From CADEEL01 sp050246475 (GTDB lineage: Bacteria > Pseudomonadota > Alphaproteobacteria > Caulobacterales > Aquidulcibacteraceae), in NCBI GenBank assembly GCA_050246475.1, contig JBFWVZ010000004.1, positions 242,230 to 306,229 of the forward strand: a stretch of DNA of 64,000 nucleotides, in the 5' to 3' direction. Within the stretch, counting starts at the first letter, position 1. The number at the start of each line of letters is the position of its first letter. The notes beneath the pieces are model-generated. The model searched no databases and was not told the DNA's origin. It was given only the letters and a program-made list of their open reading frames with translations. Shown here piece by piece: positions 16,344 to 23,859 of the stretch. A program made the translations under genes and the position numbers.

Positions 16344-16653
16344 AACGGCAAGAGAACTCGAATACCGCGCCTTCGGCGTCGTCACCGCCGGCCTCGTCAG
16401 GGCCAAGGAGGCGGGGCGAGGCGATCTTTCCGCGTTCGCGCATGCGCTCGACGAGAACCGCCGTCTCTGGAATCTGCTCTCCGCCGATTGCTCGCTTGAA
16501 GGCAATGCGCTGCCGGCGGGCCTGCGCGCCAACATCATCTCCATCGCGCTTTGGGTGTCGCGGCACACCAGCGCCGTGCTGCGCGAAGGCGCGCCGATCG
16601 ACGACCTGATCGAGGTGAACCGCTCGATCATGGAGGGGCTCGCTCCCGCTTGA
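16303..16653 (+). CDS. flaF: flagellar biosynthesis regulator FlaF
   Basis: 116 residues. It matches FlaF by AYQRAATQAETARELEYRAF, LDENRRLWNLLSADC, NALPAGLRANIISIALWVSRHT and IDDLIEVNRSIMEGL. FlaF promotes flagellin production and secretion, and in Caulobacter works against FlbT, possibly as a flagellin chaperone. It is the second gene of flbT-flaF. The stop codon lies in the apex of a hairpin CCCGCTTG/CAAGCGGG (16645-16662). Confidence 0.93.
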   Translation: MSIQAYQRAATQAETARELEYRAFGVVTAGLVRAKEAGRGDLSAFAHALDENRRLWNLLSADCSLEGNALPAGLRANIISIALWVSRHTSAVLREGAPIDDLIEVNRSIMEGLAPA

Positions 16654-16720
16654 GCAAGCGGGCGCGATTTCGCTTGGCGGCCGTTCGAATCGCCGCGCCG
16701 GGCGGCGAAAATTGCCGGGC

Positions 16721-16748
16721 GCCCGGCAGAATATGCCGGGCCTTTCTT
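16721..16748 (+). terminator. terminator after flbT-flaF
   Basis: GCCCGGCA-GAATA-TGCCGGGC (16721-16741) forms an 8-bp stem with a 5-nt loop followed by CTTTCTT. A third copy of the arm (TGCCGGGC, 16713-16720) abuts it, making a perfect 16-bp palindrome at 16713-16728, so alternative pairings exist. Confidence 0.7.
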
Positions 16749-16835
16749 GCCGACTCTCCATGTGCGCGCGTGCGCCGTTAAGCTTTGCGCACGCATTCGT
16801 CGGCCGCCGGGCCCACGCGATTAACGATTAAGATC

Positions 16836-16851
16836 CGGCGCGCCGCTTGCA
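16836..16851 (+). promoter_or_regulatory. sigma-54 (-24/-12) promoter of the flagellin gene
   Basis: CGGCGCGCCGCTTGCA matches the sigma-54 consensus TGGCACGNNNNTTGCA at all but two defined positions, with GG and GC separated by exactly ten bases. Predicted transcription start is about 16862, giving a ~62-nt leader. Flagellin genes in Caulobacter are sigma-54/FlbD dependent. Confidence 0.7.
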
Positions 16852-16878
16852 ACCCGCGACGCGGGGCAAAGGGCCTAA

Positions 16879-16917
16879 TCCGCGCAAAACGCGCGGAAAA
16901 CACATGTCCAGAAGGAC
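16879..16917 (+). promoter_or_regulatory. structured flagellin mRNA leader, candidate FlbT target
   Basis: Two hairpins lie in the predicted leader: TCCGCGC-AAAAC-GCGCGGA (16879-16897) and GTCC-AGAA-GGAC (16906-16917). The second contains the Shine-Dalgarno AAGGA (16912-16916), seven bases before the ATG, so pairing would mask it. This is where a translational regulator such as FlbT would be expected to act; binding is inferred. Confidence 0.5.
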
Positions 16918-16923
16918 CACAAA

Positions 16924-18135
16924 ATGACCAGCGTCAATACGAACTACGGCGCGCTCATCGCGCTGCAAAACCTCAACGCCACCACGCGGGAACTGGGCAT
17001 GGTCCAGAACCGCATCAACTCGGGCCTCAAGGTCGCGTCCGCGGCCGACAACGGCGCCGTGTTCGCCATCGCTCAAGGCCAACGCGCGCGCGTGTCGGGC
17101 CTCGCCGCGGTGAAGGACGGCCTCGACCGCGCCATGTCGGTCCTGAACGTCGGCATCTCCGCCGGCGAACAGATCGGCGAGCTGCTCACGCAGATGAAGG
17201 AAAAGGCCACGGCCGCGCAAGCGACCGACCTTTCCACCGAACAGCGCAACGCCTTGAACGCCGACTTCGAAGAACTCCGCGACCAGGTCAACCGCGTCGC
17301 CAATTCCGCGAAGTTCAACGGCACCAACCTCGTCAACGGCACGGCCACGGGCGTCAACACGCTCTCGCCGCTCACCAGCGACTTGGCGCAAGCCGCGCCC
17401 TACACCCTCGTGGGCACGGCGCTCGGCCAGGAATCCACCGCCGCGGCGACGCTCGCCGATGCGGGCCTCACGATCGAAGCCGGCGACGGCGTCGAGATCA
17501 CGATCAACGGCAACACCTACACGGTGGCCGTGGCCGCGACCGACACCATCCAAGACTTCATCGACGGCGTCGCCGAAATCACCGGCGGCCGCGTGACGGC
17601 GAACTTCGACCTCGAGACGCAGCAACTGACGTACTCGTCGAACGAAGACTTCTCCGTCGGCTTCCTCGACGCCGCAAACGGCAACGAAGCGGGCGCGTTC
17701 TTCGACGCCACCGGCTCCGCCGCCGCCGAACTCTCGGCGACCGCGAACTCGGGCGCCGCCGCGACGATGACGATCACGAGCTTCAACTTCACGCTCGGCG
17801 CCGCCGGCGGGCCGTTGGCTTCGATCACGGGCTCCACCGACATCGACACGGTTGCGGAAGCGGAAACGGTTTCGGGCTTGCTCGACACCGCTATCGCCAC
17901 GCTCAACGAAAACCTCGCCACGATGGGCGCCCAAGCCCGTTCGCTCGAAGGCCAGAAGAGCTTCCTCACGAAGCTCTCCGACTCGATCGAAAAGGGCATC
18001 GGGCAACTTGTCGACGCCGACCTCGCGAAGGAATCCGCCCGCCTCCAGTCGCTGCAAGTCAAGCAGCAGCTGGGCGCGCAAGCGCTTTCGATCGCGAACC
18101 AAGCGCCGTCGATCGTGCTGTCGTTCTTCCGCTAA
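16924..18135 (+). CDS. flagellin
   Basis: 403 residues. The conserved N-terminal D0/D1 region opens SVNTNYGALIALQNLNAT, then RINSGLKVASAADNGAVFAIAQGQR, VLNVGISAGEQIGELL and ANSAKFNGTNLVNG. The C-terminal D1/D0 has LDTAIATLNENLATMGAQARSLEG and ends ARLQSLQVKQQLGAQALSI and IVLSFFR. The surface-exposed middle (about 150-330) is a variable Thr/Ala/Gly-rich domain. It forms the filament after export by the flagellar type III system. Longer than the ~275-residue Caulobacter flagellins because of the middle domain. Sigma-54 promoter and structured leader upstream, stable hairpin downstream. Confidence 0.96.
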   Translation: MTSVNTNYGALIALQNLNATTRELGMVQNRINSGLKVASAADNGAVFAIAQGQRARVSGLAAVKDGLDRAMSVLNVGISAGEQIGELLTQMKEKATAAQATDLSTEQRNALNADFEELRDQVNRVANSAKFNGTNLVNGTATGVNTLSPLTSDLAQAAPYTLVGTALGQESTAAATLADAGLTIEAGDGVEITINGNTYTVAVAATDTIQDFIDGVAEITGGRVTANFDLETQQLTYSSNEDFSVGFLDAANGNEAGAFFDATGSAAAELSATANSGAAATMTITSFNFTLGAAGGPLASITGSTDIDTVAEAETVSGLLDTAIATLNENLATMGAQARSLEGQKSFLTKLSDSIEKGIGQLVDADLAKESARLQSLQVKQQLGAQALSIANQAPSIVLSFFR

Positions 18136-18150
18136 GCGGATCGTTGGAGA

Positions 18151-18174
18151 GGGGCGGGCGTTCGCGCCCGCCCC
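18151..18174 (+). terminator. GC-rich UUCG-capped hairpin after flagellin
   Basis: GGGGCGGGCG-TTCG-CGCCCGCCCC is a perfect 10-bp stem closed by the very stable UUCG tetraloop, 15 bases past the stop. No T tract follows, so it may protect the 3' end of the abundant flagellin mRNA as well as, or instead of, terminating. Confidence 0.65.
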
Positions 18175-18221
18175 GATTCAACTGAACGACCGCACCGAAA
18201 CTGAACGCGAGGTCCGGAGCC

Positions 18222-18515
18222 ATGCGTCCAGCCGCCCCCCCGCCGATTGGACTCACAAACCCGACGCAAACGCAGACGCCGAGCGCGCCGCAGCCTCAAG
18301 CTGCGAACGCGAACGAGCCTGTTGCGCCGATGTCGCCCCAGCCGATGCTGCTTGCGCCCGATCTCGTCGTCGAGATCGACGCCGCATCGTCGCGCTTCGT
18401 GTCCAAGCTCCTCGATCCCGAAACCGAGGAGGCGCTGCGCCAATATCCAAAGCAGGTGGAGTTGGCCTTTTCGGCCGCCATCCGCGCCTACATGAACACG
18501 CGCAATTCCGGCTGA
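18222..18515 (+). CDS. FlaG-like flagellar protein
   Basis: 97 residues. The N-terminal ~45 residues are Pro/Gln/Ala-rich and probably disordered. The C-terminal half, DLVVEIDAASSRFVSKLLDP then ETEEALRQYPKQVELAFSAA, follows the FlaG pattern (a strand, an acidic turn, then I/L-RQ-xP-x-x), a family that limits filament length in other bacteria. The position between two flagellin genes supports the call. The similarity is short, so FlaG is tentative. Confidence 0.6.
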   Translation: MRPAAPPPIGLTNPTQTQTPSAPQPQAANANEPVAPMSPQPMLLAPDLVVEIDAASSRFVSKLLDPETEEALRQYPKQVELAFSAAIRAYMNTRNSG

Positions 18516-18581
18516 CGATTTTCGCAAGCGGGCGCCGCGCCGGCGCGACGCGCGCGCAGCATGGATAATTTTCTCTTAACT

Positions 18582-18596
18582 TTAACGTTTTGTTAA
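18582..18596 (+). promoter_or_regulatory. CtrA-binding box
   Basis: TTAA-CGTTTTG-TTAA is an exact TTAA-N7-TTAA CtrA consensus, with an extra TTAA at 18576-18579. It is 99 bases upstream of the flagellin-like gene's ATG in an otherwise very GC-rich region. CtrA is the cell-cycle master regulator of alphaproteobacteria and controls flagellar genes. Confidence 0.65.
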
Positions 18597-18648
18597 CGAC
18601 TATGGACGCTTCTCCACGCCGCGAGCGAAGCTCGCCGTGGTGCGCCCT

Positions 18649-18675
18649 GAGTCGAGTCGATTGCGCACGCGAGTC
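18649..18675. promoter_or_regulatory. cluster of three GANTC (CcrM-type) methylation sites
   Basis: GAGTC occurs at 18649-18653, 18654-18658 and 18671-18675, all between the CtrA box and the start codon at 18695. GANTC is the target of the cell-cycle methyltransferase CcrM in Caulobacterales, and promoter GANTC sites can tie transcription to replication. Confidence 0.5.
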
Positions 18676-18694
18676 CGAAGGAGCGCGAGCGCAC

Positions 18695-19441
18695 ATGGTC
18701 GCCACTGTCACGCCGACGACAATCCAGCCCATCGGCGTCGAGCCGCGTCCGCGCGAAACGGCGCGCGCGCCTGACGGGCGCGAGGGCGCCGCGGCGCCGC
18801 TGGATCCTGTCGCCGCCGAGGCTGAAGGCCCTGCCGCCTTGTGGCGCGCCGCGCGCGAAAGCGTGCGCCAGAGCCTTGCCGATCTCGATCTCTCGCTCGC
18901 CGCCGGGCAAGAGGCGCTGTCGCTGCTCGCGCAGATCGGCGAAGCCGCGCGCGCGGGCGACGATGCGGCCTTGCAGGCAGCACTCAAGAATTACCGCGGG
19001 ACGATCGATCGCGCGATCGCGGGCGGCGCGACGCTGCTCGGCGGGGCGGGCCTCAACGTGCAGACGGACGCGGGCGACGAAGCCGTCTCGGTCGCGGGGC
19101 TCGATCTGCGCGTGAAGGAAGAAGAGGGCGATGTGCTCGCGCTCACGCTGTCGTCGAACGCGGCGACGCCGGAGGCGAGCGCGGAGGCGGCGCGCGCGGC
19201 CGGCGAGAGCCTTTCGCGCGTGCAGGCCGGGCTCGATCGCCTGCGGGCCGCGGCGCAGCGGCTTGGAGCGCATGACGGTTTCCTCGCCGCGGTCGAAGCC
19301 AGCGTCTCGGCCGGCGTGCGCGGCGATCTCGATGCAGACACCGCGCGGCTTCTTGCGCTGCAGGTCCGGCAGGATCTTGCGCTGTCCGGCGGCGCCATCG
19401 CCAACACGCGCGGCGATTCCGTGCTCGGGCTCTTCCGCTAG
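18695..19441 (+). CDS. divergent flagellin-like protein
   Basis: 248 residues from the ATG at 18695 (AAGGAG upstream). The C-terminus keeps a flagellin D0 signature, DADTARLLALQVRQDLALS...SVLGLFR, which lines up with ADLAKESARLQSLQVKQQL...VLSFFR of the main flagellin. The central part keeps ALKNYRGTIDRAIAGGATLLGGAGLNV, like the flagellin segment that ends in KFNGTNLVNG. The N-terminal D0 helix is not recognisable: the first 45 residues are Pro/Arg-rich. It may be a minor filament or junction component, or an exported regulator. A CtrA box and three GANTC sites lie upstream. It ends on a CTAG shared with the convergent gene. Confidence 0.75.
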   Translation: MVATVTPTTIQPIGVEPRPRETARAPDGREGAAAPLDPVAAEAEGPAALWRAARESVRQSLADLDLSLAAGQEALSLLAQIGEAARAGDDAALQAALKNYRGTIDRAIAGGATLLGGAGLNVQTDAGDEAVSVAGLDLRVKEEEGDVLALTLSSNAATPEASAEAARAAGESLSRVQAGLDRLRAAAQRLGAHDGFLAAVEASVSAGVRGDLDADTARLLALQVRQDLALSGGAIANTRGDSVLGLFR

Positions 19442-20589
19442 GCGCTGCCGCGCCAACGCCGCACGATCGCCTGCGCCAATACCGCGATCGCGGCGCCGAT
19501 CAGGCCCAAGAGCGCCGCGGCGACGCCGATCAGGTTGAGCACGAGATCGCGCGTCCACACGATCGCGCCGCGCGCGGCCGTCGCCAAAGGCGGGGCGTCT
19601 TCGGGCATCCGCTTGGCCACCGCGACCGCGCGGTCTCCCGCCGATTGCGCGATGAGGCGCAGGCGCAGCAAATCGTGTTCGCTTTCGGCGCGCGCCAGCA
19701 GGCGCGCGGCGCCGCGCGAGGAGGTGGCGGCCGCGATGTCGCCGATGGCGCCTAGCCTCGAGGCAAAATGCTCGAACGCGGCGTGCTCGATCGAATTGCG
19801 GAAGGCTTGCGCGATGAGGCCGTATTCGCGCGTCAGCGCATCGGGATGGGCGAGCGCGGCTTGAATGTTGGCGCGCAGGCGCTCCGGCGGCGCGGCGGCC
19901 GCGGCCATGCGCTCCAGATCGCGCGCAAGCGCGGGGCTCAAGCGTCCGGAACGGCGCGCGTCCTTGAGCGCGGAGGCCCCAAGCGCGGCGCGGCGCGACA
20001 CGCGCGTCTCCATCGCGGCGCCGATGCCGGTGAGCACGAGCACGAGGTGATCGCTCTCGCGCCCGCCCGCCCACGCGCGCGCCTGCTGCGCCAGATCGCG
20101 CGTTTCACCGAGCACGAGAAACGCGGCGGGATCGTTGTCCTGGCCTTCCATCCAGCGCGCGACCGCGGCGAAATCGTCGCGGGTTTCGTTGGAGAGAAGC
20201 GCGGTCGCGGCGCGCACCATCCCGTCATCCCCGCGCTGGGCGTCGGGATTGGTCCGTATGCGCGCGATGTCCATCGGCCCAAGCAGCGCCGGCGCCGCCA
20301 GCACGAAGCCGCGCGCCGCATAGGGATCGCCCTCGCGCAATTCCCGCGCGACCAATTCCTCCCAGCCGCGCCGCCGGTCGAGACCGCGCGGCAGAAGCGC
20401 AACCATGCGGTGCTCGATCACCGCGCGCGTGGCGTTTCGCGCATTGGGCGTGGCCTCATAGGAATAGATGTCGCCTTCGGTGATCGAGAGGTGAAGCTGC
20501 ACGGCCGCGAAGGGCAGCGTGAACAGGCACACATTCATCACGAGCGCGCTGAGCACGCCGTGCGCGCTGATGGCGCGAAGCCAACGCAT
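19438..20589 (-). CDS. integral membrane protein of unknown function in flagellar cluster
   Basis: 383 residues. One N-terminal membrane segment (about 11-32, VLSALVMNVCLFTLPFAAVQL), a long Ala/Arg/Glu-rich soluble, mainly helical region (about 35-340), and a C-terminal membrane segment (about 350-375) with a basic tail RRWRGSA. The topology suggests a large periplasmic domain held by two anchors. No known family recognised. It lies 72 bases downstream of the flgI-rod-binding-FlgN-like operon, same strand, so a motility role is plausible but unproven. Confidence 0.75.
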   Translation of the reverse strand: MRWLRAISAHGVLSALVMNVCLFTLPFAAVQLHLSITEGDIYSYEATPNARNATRAVIEHRMVALLPRGLDRRRGWEELVARELREGDPYAARGFVLAAPALLGPMDIARIRTNPDAQRGDDGMVRAATALLSNETRDDFAAVARWMEGQDNDPAAFLVLGETRDLAQQARAWAGGRESDHLVLVLTGIGAAMETRVSRRAALGASALKDARRSGRLSPALARDLERMAAAAAPPERLRANIQAALAHPDALTREYGLIAQAFRNSIEHAAFEHFASRLGAIGDIAAATSSRGAARLLARAESEHDLLRLRLIAQSAGDRAVAVAKRMPEDAPPLATAARGAIVWTRDLVLNLIGVAAALLGLIGAAIAVLAQAIVRRWRGSA

Positions 20590-20661
20590 GCGTCCCCCGG
20601 ACGTTTCCTTCCTGTAAGGACCTTCGCGCCCTGGGGCGGGCGGGGCAAGCGCTTTCGGGCG

Positions 20662-21105
20662 TCAGGCGGTCTCGTTGAGCGCCACGGGCGTGGGCCCGCT
20701 CGTCCCCGTCATCGCGCCGGAGGCGCCGTAGCTGCCGCCGCCGGCGCGCAGCCGCGCGACTTCTTCGGCCATCGCCTGAACGAGCCCTTCGGTCAGCGCC
20801 TTCAACGCGCCAAGCGCGGCTTCATGCGCCGCGAGCGCGTCCTGCAGCGAAACCGTCGCCGCGCGCAGCCGCGCGCGCAGCGCATCCGGCGCCTCCGCGA
20901 TCAGCCCGCGATCGTCGCGAATGCGCGCCATTTCCAGCCGATAGGCATTGACGAGCCGCTGCTTCTCTTCCGCGCCTTCGCCTTCCGGCAGCGGCTGGCG
21001 TGCGCGCATCAGCTCCGTCTCGCGCGCGATCGTTTCGGTGAGCCGTTCGGTGAGCGCCAGCATTTGCTGCGCGCGGTCGGAAGGATTGTCAGCGATCAGG
21101 GCCAT
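20662..21105 (-). CDS. FlgN/FlbY-like flagellar protein
   Basis: 147 residues from the ATG at 21105, which overlaps the preceding gene by 17 bases. It is almost wholly alpha-helical: MLALTERLTETIARETELM, LVNAYRLEMARIRDDRGLI and a final helix, the FlgN-type export chaperone pattern. Its place directly after flgI and the rod-binding gene corresponds to that of Caulobacterales flagellar proteins annotated FlbY. A Gly/Ser/Thr-rich tail (about 120-147) looks disordered. Export chaperone for hook-filament proteins is the likeliest role. Confidence 0.65.
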   Translation of the reverse strand: MALIADNPSDRAQQMLALTERLTETIARETELMRARQPLPEGEGAEEKQRLVNAYRLEMARIRDDRGLIAEAPDALRARLRAATVSLQDALAAHEAALGALKALTEGLVQAMAEEVARLRAGGGSYGASGAMTGTSGPTPVALNETA

Positions 21106-21466
21106 CGGTCGGATCCGTTGTGTTGGGGGCTGCGGGCGGCGCCTCGGCCGGCGGTGCAATGACTTGCATGCGCGTGAGTTCGCGGAACACGGAATCGGCG
21201 ATGCCGATCCCGCCCGCGCGCGCCATGCCGCCGGCATATTCCTGAATGAGCATCGGGCGGAACATCTGCTCGCCCGATCCGCCGCCGCCGAGGCTGTTCG
21301 GGTCGATCTGCTCGAACACCGGCTGCAGCAATTCCGCCAGCACCATCGCTTCGAACTCTTCCGCGACGCGGCGGATTTCCTGCATCTGCGGGGAAAGCGG
21401 CGCGCGGTTGTTCGTATAAGCCGGCGCCAGCGGCGCGCCCTGAAGCGGAGGGATCGTCTCCGGCAT
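21089..21466 (-). CDS. flagellar rod-binding protein (FlgJ N-terminal domain type)
   Basis: 125 residues. EIRRVAEEFEAMVLAELLQPVFEQ, GGSGEQMFRPMLIQEYAGGMA and GIGIADSVFRELTRMQ match the rod-binding domain that caps the growing rod. The C-terminal muramidase domain of enterobacterial FlgJ is absent, as is usual in alphaproteobacteria. Start codon and flgI stop overlap as TGATG, so it is translationally coupled to flgI. Confidence 0.9.
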   Translation of the reverse strand: MPETIPPLQGAPLAPAYTNNRAPLSPQMQEIRRVAEEFEAMVLAELLQPVFEQIDPNSLGGGGSGEQMFRPMLIQEYAGGMARAGGIGIADSVFRELTRMQVIAPPAEAPPAAPNTTDPTDGPDR

Positions 21467-22584
21467 CACATCACCTCGATCTCGGCCTGGATCGCTCCGG
21501 CCGCCTGCAGCGCCTGCAGGATCGAGATCATGTCGCGCGGGCTGACGCCGAGCGCATTGAGCCCGTTGACGAGCTGGCGAAGCGGCACGCCGCCTTCGAC
21601 CACAGCGAGCCCGCCTTGCTCCTCTTCGACATTGATGTCCGTCTGCGGCACGACAGTCGTCTCGCCTTCGGAGAAGGGCGCGGGCTGAGAGACGCGCGGC
21701 TGCTCGTTGACGGAGATCGTCAGATTGCCTTGCGCGATCGCGACGGTCGAGACGCGCACATGTTCGCCCATGACGACGACGCCGCTCGTCTCGTCGATCA
21801 CGATCCGCGCCGGCTGATCGACGTCCACCTCCAGCATCTCGACCTGCGCGATGAGCTGCACCATGTCGCCGGCGAAGCCCGAAGGCCGCGTCAGCATCAC
21901 CGCGCCGGGATTGACGGTGCGCGCCGCGCCCGGAACGACCGCGTTGATCGCCTCGGCGATCCGCCGCGCCGTGGTGAAATCCGGATTGCGCAGCGAGATT
22001 CGCAATTCGTTGCGCGCCGCGATGTCGAACGTCAGTTCGCGCTCTACGAGCGCGCCCGATGCGATCCGCCCGGCGGTGGAGACGCCGCGTGAGACGGAGG
22101 AGCCCGATTGCCCCTCCGCTTGAAAGCCCCCAATCGCCAGCGTGCCTTGCGCGACGGCGTACACTTGCTGGTCCGCGCCCATCAGCGGCGTGACGAGCAG
22201 CTGCCCGCCCGCGAGGCTGCGCGCATCGCCAAGCGCGGAAACGTTCACATCGAGCCGCGAACCTTGCGCCGCGAACGGGCGCAAATTCGCCGTCACCATC
22301 ACGGCGGCGACATTGCGCGTGTTGAGATTGCCCTCCGTCGCGTTGACGCCTAGCCGCTCCAGCATCGCGGCCAAACTTTCGCGCGTGAACGGGGAGTTCC
22401 GCAATGAATCGCCCGTGCCCGCGAGCCCGACCACGAGCCCATAGCCGACGAGCTGGTTTTCCCGCACGCCTTCGAAGTCCGCGATGTCCTTGATGCGCGG
22501 CGACGCGTCGGCGAACGGCGCGAGCGCAAAGATCGAGGCGCAGGAGAGCAGGAACGCGCGCGCGAATTGGGGAAGCCGAACCAT
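21466..22584 (-). CDS. flgI: flagellar P-ring protein FlgI
   Basis: 372 residues with a signal peptide ending near PFADASPRIKD. FlgI hallmarks: RIKDIADFEGVRENQLVGYGLVVGL opening, AAVMVTANLRPFAAQGSRLDVNVSALGDA, SLAGGQLLVTPL, IVIDETSGVVVMGEHVRVS and a C-terminal NALGVSPRDMISILQALQAAGAIQAEIEVM block. It assembles the periplasmic P ring around the rod. First gene of flgI-rod-binding-FlgN-like and divergent from fliX, the arrangement known from Caulobacter. Confidence 0.97.
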   Translation of the reverse strand: MVRLPQFARAFLLSCASIFALAPFADASPRIKDIADFEGVRENQLVGYGLVVGLAGTGDSLRNSPFTRESLAAMLERLGVNATEGNLNTRNVAAVMVTANLRPFAAQGSRLDVNVSALGDARSLAGGQLLVTPLMGADQQVYAVAQGTLAIGGFQAEGQSGSSVSRGVSTAGRIASGALVERELTFDIAARNELRISLRNPDFTTARRIAEAINAVVPGAARTVNPGAVMLTRPSGFAGDMVQLIAQVEMLEVDVDQPARIVIDETSGVVVMGEHVRVSTVAIAQGNLTISVNEQPRVSQPAPFSEGETTVVPQTDINVEEEQGGLAVVEGGVPLRQLVNGLNALGVSPRDMISILQALQAAGAIQAEIEVM

Positions 22585-22685
22585 CCCCCTTCACTCGGCT
22601 GATGCGGTTAACGAAACGATTCAGCATGCACGTCTCGGGCGCCGAATTAATCTCCCGGAAAGAGACGCGGCAGATTCTGCCGCCT

Positions 22686-23105
22686 ATGAAGATTGACGGC
22701 GTCCGCGGCCCATCCGGCGTGAGTTCGACGAGCGGCGCATCGCGCACGCGCCAAACGGGCGGCGCGGCGTTTACGCCTGCCGCCAGCGAAGCCCCGCGCG
22801 TCGCGGGCGTTTCCGCGGTTCAGCCCACGCCTGCGCTCGATGCGATCCTGCTTTTGCAGGGCGAGGCGGTCCCCGATCAGCGCCAGCGCCAGGCCCGGCG
22901 CGGCAAACGCCTTCTCGATGCGTTGGAGCGCCTCACGCGCGCGCTGCTGGAGGGCGTCGCGCCGGCGAGCCTGCGCGGCGAGCTTGAGAGCTTGCACGGC
23001 CAGGCCCAGCCCACGGGCGATCCCGGCCTCGATGAGGTCCTCCGTGAAATCGACACCCGCACCGCCGTGGAGCTCGCCAAGCTGGAGCGTCTCGCGCCAG
23101 CCTGA
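22686..23105 (+). CDS. fliX: flagellar assembly regulator FliX
   Basis: 139 residues from the ATG at 22686; the frame extends upstream but the FliX-type start MKIDGVRG fits here. The N-terminal half is low complexity. The C-terminal half has LDAILLLQGEAVPDQRQRQARRGKRLLDALERL and GDPGLDEVLREIDTRTAVELAKLE, as in FliX. In Caulobacter FliX couples early basal-body assembly to activation of the sigma-54 activator FlbD. TTAA half-sites lie between fliX and flgI but no full CtrA box. Confidence 0.9.
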   Translation: MKIDGVRGPSGVSSTSGASRTRQTGGAAFTPAASEAPRVAGVSAVQPTPALDAILLLQGEAVPDQRQRQARRGKRLLDALERLTRALLEGVAPASLRGELESLHGQAQPTGDPGLDEVLREIDTRTAVELAKLERLAPA

Positions 23106-23228
23106 GACATCCCCAAGGCGTGATCTCTGGCCCTGCGCTTGCTTGATGGACGGCCCCAGGGGCGGGTGCTATGAGGCGCCCGCGACGCGAGGGGCCTGGG
23201 TCACGAAAAGACCTTTGGAGTTGCGACG

Positions 23229-23645
23229 ATGGGCGTGATGGCGACGGACGAATACCGGCCGACCGAAGACGAACCTTTTATGAATGAGCGCCAGCGGGAT
23301 TATTTCCGCCGCAAGCTGCTCGCGTGGAAGGAAGAGATCCTCGAAGAATCCCGCCACACGATTGCGAGCCTTCAGCAGGACACCGTCTCCCAGCCCGATC
23401 TCGCCGATCGCGCCACGAGCGAGACGGATCGCTCCATCGAACTGCGCACCCGCGACCGCCAGCGCAAGCTGATCGCCAAGATCGAGTCCGCGCTTCGCCG
23501 CATAGAAGACGGCTCCTACGGCTATTGCGAAGAGACGGGCGAACCCATCGGCGTCTCGCGCCTCGAAGCCCGCCCGATCGCCACACTCTCCCTCGAAGCC
23601 CAAGAGCGCCACGAACGGCGCGAACGCGTGCACCGGGACGACTGA
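23229..23645 (+). CDS. dksA: RNA polymerase-binding transcription factor DksA
   Basis: 138 residues. A coiled-coil N-terminal part (ERQRDYFRRKLLAWKEEILEES) is followed by DLADRATSETDRSIELRTRDRQ and the globular end GSYGYCEETGEPIGVSRLEARP, then LSLEAQERHERRERVHRDD. DksA binds the RNA polymerase secondary channel and works with ppGpp. The zinc finger has only one Cys (CEET instead of CxxC), as in the alphaproteobacterial DksA branch. It follows fliX on the same strand. Confidence 0.95.
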   Translation: MGVMATDEYRPTEDEPFMNERQRDYFRRKLLAWKEEILEESRHTIASLQQDTVSQPDLADRATSETDRSIELRTRDRQRKLIAKIESALRRIEDGSYGYCEETGEPIGVSRLEARPIATLSLEAQERHERRERVHRDD

Positions 23646-23722
23646 CTCTCAACGCTGAAAGAGACCGAGAGCGCCGGCCTGTCACGCCGGAGCTCGCTGG
23701 TTCGCGTCCAAGACTTGGCGCG

Positions 23723-23828
23723 TCCCCCTCCCTGGAGGGGAGGGGGTTAGGGGGAGGGTGAGCAACAAGCTCAACGCATCGGCGCTCCTCACCTCCACCC
23801 CAACCCCTCCTCCCTCTAGGAGGAGGGG
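23723..23828. repeat. palindrome-ended intergenic repeat, type 1 (divergent copy)
   Basis: One end is CCCCTCCCTGGAGGGGAGGGGG and the other CCCCTCCTCCCTCTAGGAGGAGGGG, each a local palindrome, with CACCTCCACCCCAAC before the second. Same plan as the copies at 24347, 26680 and 56635, but with a different apex in each terminal hairpin. Confidence 0.7.
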
Positions 23829-23859
23829 CTTTTCGCGAAAGCACGCGCTATAAGGCCCC

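Noticed and set aside
16734..16750. TGCCGGGCCTTTCTTGCC as a sigma-54 promoter of flagellin
   Set aside because: GG and GC are nine rather than ten bases apart, and the sequence is better explained as the terminator stem; 16836-16851 fits sigma-54 properly.
22601..22685. CtrA box between flgI and fliX
   Set aside because: Two TTAA half-sites are present but neither is followed by TTAA at the N7 spacing.
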